DNA of 64,000 nt, from assembly GCA_002104535.1 (NCBI GenBank), contig NBOG01000001.1:466867-530866 (forward strand), read 5' to 3'. Every line of letters starts with the position of its first letter. Position 1 is the stretch's first letter. The translations under genes were made by a program, and so were the position numbers. The notes beneath the pieces were generated by a model that saw only the letters and a program-made list of their open reading frames with translations, was not told the DNA's origin and did no database searches. This document shows positions 53,209-64,000 of the stretch, piece after piece. The DNA comes from Cognaticolwellia sediminilitoris. Its GTDB lineage: Bacteria; Pseudomonadota; Gammaproteobacteria; Enterobacterales; Alteromonadaceae.

Positions 53209-55788
53209 TTAAAATTTATATGTTGCTTTCACGTAGTAATAACCGCCATTAAAGTCAAAAGGACCACTTTCGTAATACTTTGAACCAAAAAATAGCGTTG
53301 GTATTGAATCTGCCGCTGTCTTATGAGCTTCCTTATCTAACAAGTTGTTCGCTCCAAAACTTAATATGACGCTATCGTTAACGAAATAACTCATTTCGGC
53401 ATCAAACGTGACGGCAGAGTCTGCGGTATCGGGAAATTCTCCAGCAATTGTTGCTAGATATTCTCCAAAATAATTAGCTCGCACAAACATACTGAAAGAA
53501 TCCCATGACTGAGCAACTGTAAATGTTGCACGATGCTCTGGAATACCTTTTTCTATGTTCTCAATCTGAAAATCAGAGGTCGCTACAGCATGCCTTGCAT
53601 CCACTTCTGTTTCATTCCAGTTGTAGATAAAGCTAAACTGAGTATCCCCGTTAAATAACTCCATACTGTAATTAGCTACAACATCAATACCTTGAGTCGT
53701 GGTATCAAAGTCGTTAACAAAATACTGAATTTGATCAAACTGTTCTGGGTTACTTACCCCAATAGCACGTAAGCCTGTATGATCAGTATCTAAAACTTCA
53801 ATGGGGGAGGTTCTTGATAAGTGATCTGTTATATCAATTTTATAAACATCAGCAGTGAAGAAGAACTCACCTTCTTGAAAAACCAAACCAAATGCATAAC
53901 TTTCAGATTCTTCAGGTTCTAACTGTTCAGCACCATAGAATGCAGATACTGGATCTGTGGCGGGATAAGTACCGGTTGTGGCAAGCCCTAAGCCTGACTT
54001 GAAAATGGTAGAAGTATTAACAACATTTTCTTGTCCTACGGTCGGAGCTCTAAAGCCTGTAGTAGCTGAACCACGAAAGGAAAGCTGATCCGTGATTGAA
54101 TATTGAGCAGAAAATTTATAATTGAATGTATCACCAAATGACGAGAAGTCTTCATACCGCAGTGCCGTGCCTATCATGAAGTCATCACTAAGATAGATTT
54201 CTACATCAACATAAGCAGCAAAGCTTCGTCGAATATTCTCACCTTGGGCTTGCGGAGAAAATCCAGGGAAACCATCAGAGCCGATACTAAAGCCCTGTTC
54301 CGCAAAATTGCCTATTTCCCATGAAGACTCCTCACCTGACACTATTTCAAAACTCTCTTCACGCCATTCAAGACCACCGGCAACATTAATCGGATCATCG
54401 AGACCGATTCCAATAGATTTAACCACGTCAAAGTTAAATGCTTTTTCAAGTTGGATATATTTACCCACCTCAAATTGATGATCTATTGGTTGATTAGGCC
54501 CTAATGAAGGATTAATGGTATTTCCAATAAAGTAACTAGAAGCATTTCTACCAACGGTGCCACTTAAATCATAAAGAACCTCATCAAGAATACCGCCATT
54601 GACTTCGCCTTTTATACCGATAGTAAGTGCAGTATCAACTATGTTGCCACCAAATTGAGGCGTATAACCGCCGGGAAACATTTCACTAAAAGCAAAACAG
54701 TTTTGACCTACAGCAGTATTTGGATTGGCAATCAACCCGTAGTCATCATGAGATAAAACATTTTGAAAATCACTGATTACATTAGGGCATTCAATACCAG
54801 AGCCAATTCCATCAATATCACCGACTAATACATTTGTTTCGTCTGCTATAAAACGACCTAGAAAGAATGGATCGATTGGACTACGATAGAAAAATCCATT
54901 TTTTACATCCCGCTCAGAGTAATTACCAAATAAATAAAACTCTCTGTCATTTCCCAAATCTAAACCCACATTAGCAAAAAGCGTTATATCATCTTTAATT
55001 TCTGGATTCCCCCAAATTTGAGCCGGGTCATTTATGTGTGTATTGCCATCAGCAATAAGGTCCAATGCATCAAGGCCTTGAACACTTCTGCTGGTTGGAT
55101 CAGCATTTTTAAATTGAAAACTTAAATTAACAAAACCGTCAGCGGTAAATGGCAAGCCAATATTTCCGTCAACAACAGTCGATGCGCCATCTCCTTCAAA
55201 ATATTCACCTTGTTTAATAGATAAAGAACCGCCATCAGCAGCATCCTTTAAAACAAAGTTCATTACGCCGGCAATAGCATCAGATCCATATTGTGCAGCA
55301 GCGCCATCTCGTAAAACTTCAACTTGTTTCAATGCTACACTGGGGATGACCGAAATATCAGGACCTTGCGCTCCATCATTAATCCCCCCCCCAATAAATG
55401 TAATGACTGAAGCTCTATGACGACGTTTTCCGTTAACTAAAACCAGCGTACTATCTGAAGAAAGGCCTCGTAAGTTTACTGGTTTAATTAATGCCGCAGA
55501 GTCACCACTTGCTTGAGCACGTACATTAAATGACGGTACTGCACTCACTAATTGATTAAGCATATCGCTAGACCCTGACCTCCCAAGTTCTTCTCCACCA
55601 ATAACATCTATTGGTACAGGAGAGTCAGCAATAGAGCGTGGAGAGGAGCGTGAGCCTACTACAACAATTTTTTCAACGTCCCTTTCACTTTGAACTGTTT
55701 CTTCTGCGGCATGAACATATATAGGCATTCCTCCTATAGCCATAGCTACAGATAAAGTAACTATTTTAACATTAAAATTACACGTCAT
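53209..55788 (-). CDS. TonB-dependent receptor (859 residues)
   Basis: Outer-membrane transporter with a signal peptide (1-27, ...YVHAAEE), a TonB box (VEKIVVVGSRSS), a plug domain with VPIDVIGGEELGRSG and LRDGAAAQYGSDAIAGVMNF, and a barrel with long extracellular loops containing four Cys residues (GIECPN, VGQNCFAF). It ends YYVKATYKF with the terminal Phe. It resembles the larger receptors of Alteromonadales that take up oligomeric carbon or nitrogen sources. Divergent from an Lrp/AsnC gene, as is the first receptor. Ligand unknown. Confidence 0.87.
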   Translation of the reverse strand: MTCNFNVKIVTLSVAMAIGGMPIYVHAAEETVQSERDVEKIVVVGSRSSPRSIADSPVPIDVIGGEELGRSGSSDMLNQLVSAVPSFNVRAQASGDSAALIKPVNLRGLSSDSTLVLVNGKRRHRASVITFIGGGINDGAQGPDISVIPSVALKQVEVLRDGAAAQYGSDAIAGVMNFVLKDAADGGSLSIKQGEYFEGDGASTVVDGNIGLPFTADGFVNLSFQFKNADPTSRSVQGLDALDLIADGNTHINDPAQIWGNPEIKDDITLFANVGLDLGNDREFYLFGNYSERDVKNGFFYRSPIDPFFLGRFIADETNVLVGDIDGIGSGIECPNVISDFQNVLSHDDYGLIANPNTAVGQNCFAFSEMFPGGYTPQFGGNIVDTALTIGIKGEVNGGILDEVLYDLSGTVGRNASSYFIGNTINPSLGPNQPIDHQFEVGKYIQLEKAFNFDVVKSIGIGLDDPINVAGGLEWREESFEIVSGEESSWEIGNFAEQGFSIGSDGFPGFSPQAQGENIRRSFAAYVDVEIYLSDDFMIGTALRYEDFSSFGDTFNYKFSAQYSITDQLSFRGSATTGFRAPTVGQENVVNTSTIFKSGLGLATTGTYPATDPVSAFYGAEQLEPEESESYAFGLVFQEGEFFFTADVYKIDITDHLSRTSPIEVLDTDHTGLRAIGVSNPEQFDQIQYFVNDFDTTTQGIDVVANYSMELFNGDTQFSFIYNWNETEVDARHAVATSDFQIENIEKGIPEHRATFTVAQSWDSFSMFVRANYFGEYLATIAGEFPDTADSAVTFDAEMSYFVNDSVILSFGANNLLDKEAHKTAADSIPTLFFGSKYYESGPFDFNGGYYYVKATYKF

Positions 55789-55936
55789 CTTTTTACCCTT
55801 AAATAGTAATTAATAATCGACATCAAGCTTAATGCACAATAAAACCAACAACTAGATAACAAAGCGAACAAATTGCTAGACAAAACACACCCTATGCTAA
55901 ACAATGATGACATTATGCCAACCAAGATTAAAAGAC

Positions 55937-56359
55937 ATGCTTGATAATAAAGACCAACAACTTATTTCTCTTTTACGAAAAGACGCCCGAACCGCGACTG
56001 TAACACTCGCAAAAAAGCTGGGGGTATCAAGAGCTACAGTTCAGAATAGGATATGTAAACTTGAAAAAAATGGCATTATATTAGGCTATACTCTCAAGCT
56101 GAAACCTGAGGCAGAGATTCACCCTGTTAGATTATTTATGAACATTTCTGCTGAAGCAAAAAATGAAGCAATGGTTATTAATCGTCTTCATCAACATCCA
56201 GAGGTCGTAGCAATTCATCACACTAGTGGACACTGGGATCTGATCGCTGAAATTCGAGCTGAAACCTTGCCACAATTAAATTCTTTATTGGGGGAAATAC
56301 GCTTAAGTGAAGGTATTTTAAAAACAGAGACTAATCTATTACTCGACACTATTTTATAA
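55937..56359 (+). CDS. Lrp/AsnC family transcriptional regulator
   Basis: A 140-residue regulator with a helix-turn-helix in residues 5-45 (TVTLAKKLGVSRATVQNRI) and a C-terminal ligand-binding domain (60-135; PEVVAIHHTSGHWDLIAEI). The start at ATG 55937 (MLDNKDQQLISLL) matches the family; ATG 55904 would add 11 residues and neither has a clear ribosome binding site. Divergent from the second TonB receptor and a likely local regulator. Confidence 0.85.
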   Translation: MLDNKDQQLISLLRKDARTATVTLAKKLGVSRATVQNRICKLEKNGIILGYTLKLKPEAEIHPVRLFMNISAEAKNEAMVINRLHQHPEVVAIHHTSGHWDLIAEIRAETLPQLNSLLGEIRLSEGILKTETNLLLDTIL

Positions 56360-56680
56360 TCAGTCTTTCAAAAAAATAATTTTGTACTGAATTTCCTCCA
56401 TTTTCGTGGGTACTTCACTAAATTGAAGGGATAAATAAACACAATCCCGAAAGTGCTTACTTAGACTTTATGAACTTGAAGCTTTCCATCAGATTTTTCA
56501 ACTCACTTAGGCTAACAAACCAAAGCAATAAATTAATGGAAAAGCTACATGCGAGTTATAGGTCAACACCTAGGGTAGAATTTTTGTTAACAATAATTTT
56601 TAGAATTAGCAACGAGTAACCCATACTTGTTTTTAATTTTATAATACTCCGATGCCTTAGGTAAAAACTTAAACACATAA

Positions 56681-56713
56681 AAAAGCCCGTAAACTATAAG
56701 CTTACGGGCTTTT
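56681..56713 (-). terminator. Rho-independent terminator of groES-groEL
   Basis: On the minus strand AAAAGCCCGTAA pairs with TTACGGGCTTTT across a short loop, and a run of T follows. It lies 31 nt after the groEL stop. The rest of 56360-56743 shows no gene. Confidence 0.9.
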
Positions 56714-56743
56714 CTAGGAAGTACTAGTATTTGGGCAATACGT

Positions 56744-58411
<1,668 letters not shown>

Positions 58412-58471
58412 TTATAAACTGTTTTTGTACCGACATTCATCAGTACAATAAAATGAGTGGAAAATTATTAA

Positions 58472-58762
58472 TTATTCAACGATAGCTAGGATGTCAGACT
58501 CTGACAAAATAAGAACTTCTTCACCGTCAATTTTTTCAGTTTTCACGCCGTAACCTTCACTGAAGATCACTTGGTCGCCAATTTTTACGTCTAGTGGGCG
58601 CACGTCACCGTTTTCTAGCATTCTGCCTTTACCTACAGCAACAACTTCACCGCGTGTCGATTTTTCAGCAGCACTACCTGTTAATACAATACCGCCAGCA
58701 GACTTTGACTCTACTTCTTTACGCTTAATGATCACACGATCGTGTAATGGACGAATACTCAT
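58472..58762 (-). CDS. groS: Co-chaperonin GroES
   Basis: 10-kDa lid protein of GroEL, 96 residues. Recognisable are [12 protein letters not shown] at the N-terminus, the mobile loop [16 protein letters not shown] (about 20-35), and the roof segment [16 protein letters not shown] lies 7 nt before the ATG. First gene of the groES-groEL operon. Confidence 0.98.
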   Translation of the reverse strand: MSIRPLHDRVIIKRKEVESKSAGGIVLTGSAAEKSTRGEVVAVGKGRMLENGDVRPLDVKIGDQVIFSEGYGVKTEKIDGEEVLILSESDILAIVE

Positions 58763-58823
58763 TTTGTTCTCCTGAGATGTTCAATTTAATAAAAAATTAA
58801 GGATTTTAATTTTGTTGATTCAG

Positions 58824-58851
58824 AGATGGGGATTAAATAAAACTTCACAAG
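58824..58851 (-). promoter_or_regulatory. Heat-shock (sigma-32) promoter of groES-groEL
   Basis: On the minus strand CTTGTGA (58851-58845), a 13-nt spacer, then CCCCATCT (58831-58824). This fits the sigma-32 consensus CTTGAAA-N13-CCCCATNT with two mismatches in the -35 element and none in the -10. The -10 is 61 nt from the groES start. The -35 overlaps one arm of a hairpin (ACAAGCCC at 58847-58854 with GGGCTTGT at 58873-58880) that may also terminate fxsA. Confidence 0.85.
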
Positions 58852-58938
58852 CCCATTTTGTGATTTTTTTTAGGGCTTGTTGATCTTGCCTGCTTGTTTT
58901 TTACACTATTTATGAGACTTTTATCTGCGAAAATAGCG

Positions 58939-59451
58939 TTAGTCTTTCCGTTCAAACTCTCCGTCTAAGGTTTTGCCTTTATGTGGAGACTGAATATGTT
59001 CTTGGAATGGTTTTTCTGACGCGTTAGAAAAGTCATCATTACTGGCGTCATGATTATGCATGTGTGTGTGAAATTGAAAGCTTTGCTGCCCGGCATTATT
59101 AGCCATATGCACCTTAACGCTACTTACTATACCATTGCGTACTGCCGGTATTAATAAGCTCAAGCCAAAAAAATCTGTAACAAAACCTGGTGTAACTAAT
59201 AGCACACCGGCAACTAATAACATTAAGCCAGTCACTATTTCGTCCGACGGCATTTGCCCTTGTGCCATTTTTGTTTGCACAGAGTTTAGCGTAGCTAGGC
59301 CTTGTTGGCGCACGTATTTAGCCCCTAACCATGCAGTAAATATAACAATGGCGATAGTTGGCCATATTCCCAATAACGCGCCTACCTGCATTAAAACTGA
59401 GATTTCAATAATGGGGATAATAATAAAAAGTACAAATAACAGGCGAAACAT
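58939..59451 (-). CDS. fxsA: Inner-membrane protein FxsA
   Basis: A 170-residue membrane protein of the FxsA family, named because overexpression relieves F-plasmid exclusion of phage T7. Two to three membrane segments lie in residues 1-100 (FIIIPIIEISVLMQVG, the TAWLGAKYVRQQG core, then LVTPGFVTDFFGLSLL). The tail is hydrophilic, with many His and Asp (about 130-150). It is upstream of groES on the same strand, a conserved neighbourhood, but groES has its own promoter. Confidence 0.9.
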   Translation of the reverse strand: MFRLLFVLFIIIPIIEISVLMQVGALLGIWPTIAIVIFTAWLGAKYVRQQGLATLNSVQTKMAQGQMPSDEIVTGLMLLVAGVLLVTPGFVTDFFGLSLLIPAVRNGIVSSVKVHMANNAGQQSFQFHTHMHNHDASNDDFSNASEKPFQEHIQSPHKGKTLDGEFERKD

Positions 59452-59813
59452 GAACGCTCCTAAAAATCTTTGATGAAACTAATATGGGGCTTATCGGGTC
59501 TTTTTCAAGCGAGTAGGTTTATTAGCGTTAACATGAGAGTGCATAAGCGCTTATTACCCCTTACTGATTAAAATAGAATAGCGTAAACTGCGCTTATTTA
59601 TTGTTTTATTAACTGCTCTTTATTAATAACTTAAGTTTTTATTAAGTTTTTTTTGATAATGTAGCATGTTATAGCATGAGGCTTGTTTGATTATATCAGT
59701 CTGAAAATGTAAAACTGCCCACGCTAACTACACAACTGAAGTTATCGCTTTGAACATCCAGCAAGGCGATCATCACTATCTACACTGGATTGACGAGTTT
59801 TAAAATAACGGTT
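59452..59813. other. Divergent promoter region, nothing specific
   Basis: A 362-nt AT-rich gap between fxsA and dsbD, transcribed away from each other. It should contain both promoters. An imperfect repeat (GTAGCATGTTATAGCATGA near 59660) is the only structure noticed. Confidence 0.45.
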
Positions 59814-61649
59814 ATGAAAAAAGTTGTTACTACGTTATGGTTGATTATTGCCAGCTTAATGTTTGCTATTACGCCGGCAACAAATGCCCAAGAGTCTATA
59901 TTTAGTTCTCCAGCATCATTATTCAGTAATGATGACGAGTTTTTAAAAGTTGATGAAGCATTCATTTTCGATTTTCATCAGCAAAAAAACAAATTACAAG
60001 TTAGCTTTAACATTGCAGACGGCTATTACTTATATCGCCATCAATTTAAGTTTGCCACTAACAATGCCACGATAAATCCTGTCGACCTACCTGAGGGCGA
60101 ACATCACGAAGATGAATTCTTTGGTGTTCAACAAATTTTTACAGGCCAATTTTCTTTTACCATTGATATTGCACAAGCCAGCGAAAATGCAGACATTACG
60201 ATAACTTACCAAGGTTGCGCCAAGAAAGGCTTATGTTATCCGCCAACAAAAAAGACACTTGATTTAAGCCAAGTTGATTTAACCACTACGCCTGCAACTG
60301 ATGCTGCAAACGTTTTATCCGCATTAGGGGCGACTGACACACCTCAAACATCAAATGCCCCAGATACCACAAGCAGTGAGCAACACCAATTAGCTGACAT
60401 GCTAAAAAGTGATAGCGTTTGGCTTACACTAGTGGCATTTTTTATTGGTGGTTTACTGTTGTCATTTACCCCGTGCGTGTTCCCTATGTACCCTATTTTA
60501 ACCGGAATTATTGTCGGTCAAGGTGACAAGCTTTCAACTAAACGTGCGTTTGCTTTGTCGTTTGCTTATGTTCAAGGCATGGCTGTTACTTATACCCTGC
60601 TCGGTATAGTTGTCGCTATTGCTGGTGCTCAATTTCAAGCAATGTTTCAACACCCTATCGTGCTCATTGTATTAAGTGTTTTATTCATATTTTTAGCCCT
60701 TTCAATGTTCGGCATTTTTAATTTAGCACTACCAAGTAGCTGGCAAAACAAATTAAATCAAATTAGCAGTAATCAAAAAGGCGGCTCTTATTGGGGCGTA
60801 TTAATGATGGGTGCTATTTCTGGTTTAGTGGCTTCGCCTTGTACTACAGCGCCATTAACCGGTGCGCTGTTATATATTTCCCAATCAGGTGACATTTTAC
60901 TTGGTGCATCAGCTTTATATGCATTGAGTTTAGGTATGGGTTTACCATTATTGGTGCTAGGTAGTTCTGGCGGCAAACTATTACCTAAAGCAGGTAATTG
61001 GATGAATGTTATTAAGAATATATTTGGCTTGTTATTGCTCGCAGTACCAATATTTTTACTAGAGCGTTTCCTACCAGTATTGGTTACCGAAATACTTTGG
61101 ATAACGTTAATATTAGCCACTGCTGGCTATTTCTATACCGTGAACCACGACTCCGCTAAAACATTTGGCTTCGGTTTACGCAGCATATTAATTTTCTTAA
61201 TATTCTTTATTGGTGCGAACAAAGCCTATCAATTGCTTTATCCGACAACGAGCACTGTAGTTTCTCAACAAAGTGAGCATCGCAGCTTTGAAAAAGTTAA
61301 AAACTTAACTGAAATGAATCAAGCCATTGCCAAAGCTAATGCACAAGGGAAAACCGTCATGGTAGATCTGTACGCAGACTGGTGCATTGCCTGTAAAGAG
61401 TTTGAAGAGTACACATTTTTTGAAGCTAATGTGCAAAGCGCTTTGGCAGACTCGGTATTGTTACAAATAGATTTAACCGATACGGGCTCAAAGGATAGTG
61501 TTGAGTTGATGTCACGTTTTGAAATATTTGGCCTGCCGTCAATTTTGTTTTTTGACTTAACAGGAAATGAATTAACCCAACGTCGTGTCACCGGGTTCAT
61601 GGGCGCAGATGAATTCGCTTCACATGTTGATAAAACATTTACGCCTTAA
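59814..61649 (+). CDS. dsbD: Thiol:disulfide interchange protein DsbD
   Basis: Carries electrons from cytoplasmic thioredoxin across the inner membrane to DsbC, DsbG and CcmG. From ATG 59814 it is 611 residues. A signal peptide (1-25) leads to the periplasmic alpha domain with its Cys pair (QGCAKKGLCYPP), then an eight-segment membrane domain with the two reactive Cys in FTPCVFPMYP and ASPCTTAPLTG, then a thioredoxin-like gamma domain with WCIAC (DWCIACKEFE). The TTG at 59790 would only add eight residues. A terminator follows. Confidence 0.96.
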   Translation: MKKVVTTLWLIIASLMFAITPATNAQESIFSSPASLFSNDDEFLKVDEAFIFDFHQQKNKLQVSFNIADGYYLYRHQFKFATNNATINPVDLPEGEHHEDEFFGVQQIFTGQFSFTIDIAQASENADITITYQGCAKKGLCYPPTKKTLDLSQVDLTTTPATDAANVLSALGATDTPQTSNAPDTTSSEQHQLADMLKSDSVWLTLVAFFIGGLLLSFTPCVFPMYPILTGIIVGQGDKLSTKRAFALSFAYVQGMAVTYTLLGIVVAIAGAQFQAMFQHPIVLIVLSVLFIFLALSMFGIFNLALPSSWQNKLNQISSNQKGGSYWGVLMMGAISGLVASPCTTAPLTGALLYISQSGDILLGASALYALSLGMGLPLLVLGSSGGKLLPKAGNWMNVIKNIFGLLLLAVPIFLLERFLPVLVTEILWITLILATAGYFYTVNHDSAKTFGFGLRSILIFLIFFIGANKAYQLLYPTTSTVVSQQSEHRSFEKVKNLTEMNQAIAKANAQGKTVMVDLYADWCIACKEFEEYTFFEANVQSALADSVLLQIDLTDTGSKDSVELMSRFEIFGLPSILFFDLTGNELTQRRVTGFMGADEFASHVDKTFTP

Positions 61650-61668
61650 CCCATATATCACTTAAAAC

Positions 61669-61692
61669 AAAAGCGCCGTAAGGCGCTTTTTT
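61669..61692. terminator. Terminator after dsbD
   Basis: AAAAGCGCCGTAAGGCGCTTTT is a GC-rich stem with A and T runs, 20 nt after the dsbD stop and usable by the converging GGDEF-EAL gene. Confidence 0.92.
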
Positions 61693-61744
61693 ATTGTTTA
61701 TCAAACAGAGTGACTGTCATTGCAGTTCACGTAACCAAAGATTA

Positions 61745-64000
61745 TTACTTAATTGGAACCCGCCAAATACCATCAACAATTTCTTTTCGAATAAAATCAA
61801 ATATGTCGGCCTCAGGAATAGGTTTCGAAAAATAATATCCTTGGATTAAGTCGCACTCATTCTCTTTTAAACTTCGCAGTTGTGCTCGCGTTTCAACTCC
61901 TTCTGCAATCACCGTCAGCCCTAAGTTTTTCACCATGGCAATAGTTGACATGATTATCTGAAAATCAGCATGGTTTTCTAACATGCCAAAAATAAAACTT
62001 TTATCTATTTTAATAACATCTACTGGCATACGTTTTAAATAGGCCAGCGATGAATATCCTGTGCCGAAATCATCTATTGCAAAACTAAAACCGATTGCAC
62101 GTAGGGAATCCATTGTTTCAATCGCTTTATCGATATCTTTTACTAACGTTTGCTCAGTTAGTTCAAGTTCAAAATTTCGGGCATTTAAGTTGAATTCAAC
62201 TAATAACTCTTCTAAGTACTGAATCAAATTAACATCTGCAAACTGTGCTGCAGATAAATTAATAGCAATCGTAATATCATGTAAGCCTGTGTGCTTTATT
62301 TCAGCGTATAACTGAAAACAGCGTCTAATAACCCAATAGCCGAGAGTTATCATATGCTCAGAATTTTCTAAAATGGGAATGAAATCATCAGGTGAAACCA
62401 TACCGCGTTCAGGATGCCGCCAACGTAACAACGCCTCAAAACCATGTACTTTGTTAGTTTTAGCTTCAAGTTGAGGTTGCAAGCTTAAGCTAAATTGTCC
62501 TTTGGCGAGCGCTTGTCTAACTTCGGCTTCCATCATGACTCTCTGCGCAACCCGTTGAAACATATCTCCATGATAGATAAAGTACTGATCACCACCATGC
62601 TCTTTTGCTTCATACATGGCAATGTCAGCGTGACTGACTAATTCGCTCGCTTGCCTGAGGTTACCTTCACTCATCGCTATGCCAATACTACAAGTGACGT
62701 AAAATAACGCGCCATCAATTTTTATTGGCAGTTGAAAGCTTTTTAAAATTTCCTTAGCTAACGCCTCTGCCACCTCTTTAGAGGTGTTTTCATTTAATAA
62801 AATAACAAACTCATCACCACCAAAACGACAAGCGATACCAAGACTCGCTACATTATTTTTTATCCGATTTGCAGCCTCTACAAGTAACTTGTCTCCTTCG
62901 CCATGACCATGACTATCGTTTACTTTTTTAAAATCATCTAAATCAAGAAATAAAATACCAACGTTAAAACTATTACGGGCGGCACTTTCTAACACTTTTC
63001 GTAGCTGGTAATTCAACATGTTGCGATTAGGCAATCCGGTGAGTAGATCATACATCGCGATATTCTCTAACTCTTTGGTCTTTTGCGTTACTTCTATATT
63101 TAATTGTTCCAACTCATAACTCAAGTCTCTTGAAGCATCAATAAGACGGTCGACTTCATCAGGAAATAGGTTCGATTGCGTAAATTTAAGATCTCTAAAT
63201 TTATCGAATTCTTTTTTAGCTAATAACGGCAGTGAACTTGAAAGAACTGATAACCTTTTTGTAAAAGGACCTGCAACAAAGTGAACAATTAAAGCTAACA
63301 AAATAAAGATGACCAATGTAGATAAAATAAACTGTAAGCGATAACTTTGATATTTTTGCGTAAAAGAGCTGACATCATCAACTTGCGCCATGTAAAAATC
63401 TTGCGTAGTAGAGGATGCAAGTGGTAGTAAGTTAATTAAATAACTGCTTTTTTGGTATTCAACTTGTAAACCATCAGTTTTAACTTTTGCCACTACATCA
63501 ATCGATGATGGTCGATTAAACAAGGTATGCATTAATTTTGTTGCCGAAGAAGTAATAATTTTTGCCTGTGAGAGGGTAACGTTCGGCGATTTTTCAAAGG
63601 CAACTACCGCCACTTGGTTTTCTAGCGCTTGATTAATAGCGTAAATAACATCGACTAAAGAAATGGCCATAGTAACAATCGCCATTTCACCTTGGGCATT
63701 TAATATTGGAATAGAAACGAGTTGCTGACATTTATGTAAGCAACTTAAGTAAGTGTCTGGTACGTAGTTTTCAATGACTCTATTAATACTGGCAAGTACA
63801 TGATTGGTTAATGGTGTCGATTGATAAAGTGGCTTGAGATTACGCGAAACTAACCATAAAGCTTCAACATTATAATTCATTTGTAGAGCATCAAACTGCT
63901 GTTCTAAAGCAATCGATGCATCTTCAAAGCTATTTTGCTTTTTTAAATGAATAAGATCAGTAAATGACTCTAGCCAAACCCTTGCTTGATCTTTCAGAAT
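61745..64000 (-). CDS. GGDEF-EAL protein for cyclic-di-GMP, 5' end outside the window
   Basis: The frame is open to the right edge, so the start is not seen. The first ATG inside is at 63880 (711 residues), preceded by 40 more codons. From there: a periplasmic sensor region (about 1-175), a membrane segment (LQFILSTLVIFILLALIVHF, about 181-203), a HAMP-like linker and coiled coil, a GGDEF domain with RFGGDEFVILL (about 350) preceded by MYDLLTGLPNR, and an EAL domain with FEALLRW (about 478), FELELTEQ and IDDFGTGYSSLAYLK. Both active sites look intact, so it may make and break cyclic-di-GMP. Confidence 0.9.
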   Translation of the reverse strand: MLKDQARVWLESFTDLIHLKKQNSFEDASIALEQQFDALQMNYNVEALWLVSRNLKPLYQSTPLTNHVLASINRVIENYVPDTYLSCLHKCQQLVSIPILNAQGEMAIVTMAISLVDVIYAINQALENQVAVVAFEKSPNVTLSQAKIITSSATKLMHTLFNRPSSIDVVAKVKTDGLQVEYQKSSYLINLLPLASSTTQDFYMAQVDDVSSFTQKYQSYRLQFILSTLVIFILLALIVHFVAGPFTKRLSVLSSSLPLLAKKEFDKFRDLKFTQSNLFPDEVDRLIDASRDLSYELEQLNIEVTQKTKELENIAMYDLLTGLPNRNMLNYQLRKVLESAARNSFNVGILFLDLDDFKKVNDSHGHGEGDKLLVEAANRIKNNVASLGIACRFGGDEFVILLNENTSKEVAEALAKEILKSFQLPIKIDGALFYVTCSIGIAMSEGNLRQASELVSHADIAMYEAKEHGGDQYFIYHGDMFQRVAQRVMMEAEVRQALAKGQFSLSLQPQLEAKTNKVHGFEALLRWRHPERGMVSPDDFIPILENSEHMITLGYWVIRRCFQLYAEIKHTGLHDITIAINLSAAQFADVNLIQYLEELLVEFNLNARNFELELTEQTLVKDIDKAIETMDSLRAIGFSFAIDDFGTGYSSLAYLKRMPVDVIKIDKSFIFGMLENHADFQIIMSTIAMVKNLGLTVIAEGVETRAQLRSLKENECDLIQGYYFSKPIPEADIFDFIRKEIVDGIWRVPIK

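Overview
The window looks like chromosomal DNA of an AT-rich marine gammaproteobacterium of the Alteromonadales, most likely close to Colwellia or Thalassotalea. This is judged from the gene order, from the use of panP instead of panD, and from the many TonB-dependent receptors; no database search was possible. No rRNA, tRNA, CRISPR array, prophage or intact insertion sequence was recognised.

1-24.7 kb is a conserved housekeeping block. It resembles the enterobacterial mrcB-hrpB-thpR-sfsA-dksA-gluQ-pcnB-folK-panB-panC-yadGH neighbourhood, with several insertions: a divergent miaA, pepB, a TrmB-like methylase and dipeptidyl peptidase IV. The pantothenate route is closed by panP, a PLP-type aspartate decarboxylase, next to panC. 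pcnB appears to start at AUU, as in E. coli. efp and its modification enzyme gene epmB are divergent neighbours.

24.7-33.3 kb is accessory and partly decaying. It holds a broken DUF2589-type gene, a frameshifted acetyltransferase-like gene, small membrane or lipoprotein genes, a beta-lactamase-fold serine hydrolase, and two sets of dispersed repeats: one inverted 40-bp pair, and one pair of related upstream regions placed at the same distance from two GTG starts.

33.3-56.4 kb reads as a nutrient uptake and degradation island for a nitrogen-rich, perhaps peptide- or hydantoin-like substrate. It contains an ArgR-type regulator, DUF3422, DUF917 (S-methyl-thiohydantoin desulfurase family), an M14 carboxypeptidase, an NCS1 permease, two TonB-dependent receptors each divergent from an Lrp/AsnC regulator, an arginase-family hydrolase, an AraC regulator, an ornithine-cyclodeaminase-family enzyme, an NhaC antiporter and a secreted amidohydrolase. 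Two unannotated small proteins about 19 kb apart in this island (33794-33970 and 52569-52733) end in the same FVLGYN sequence; one sits directly upstream of argR. This is the best candidate for something undescribed. A duplicated DUF6326 gene pair and a stranded 3' fragment of a siderophore-interacting protein gene also lie here.

56.7-64 kb returns to core genes: groES-groEL with a recognisable heat-shock (sigma-32) promoter, fxsA, dsbD, and a GGDEF-EAL cyclic-di-GMP protein running off the right edge.
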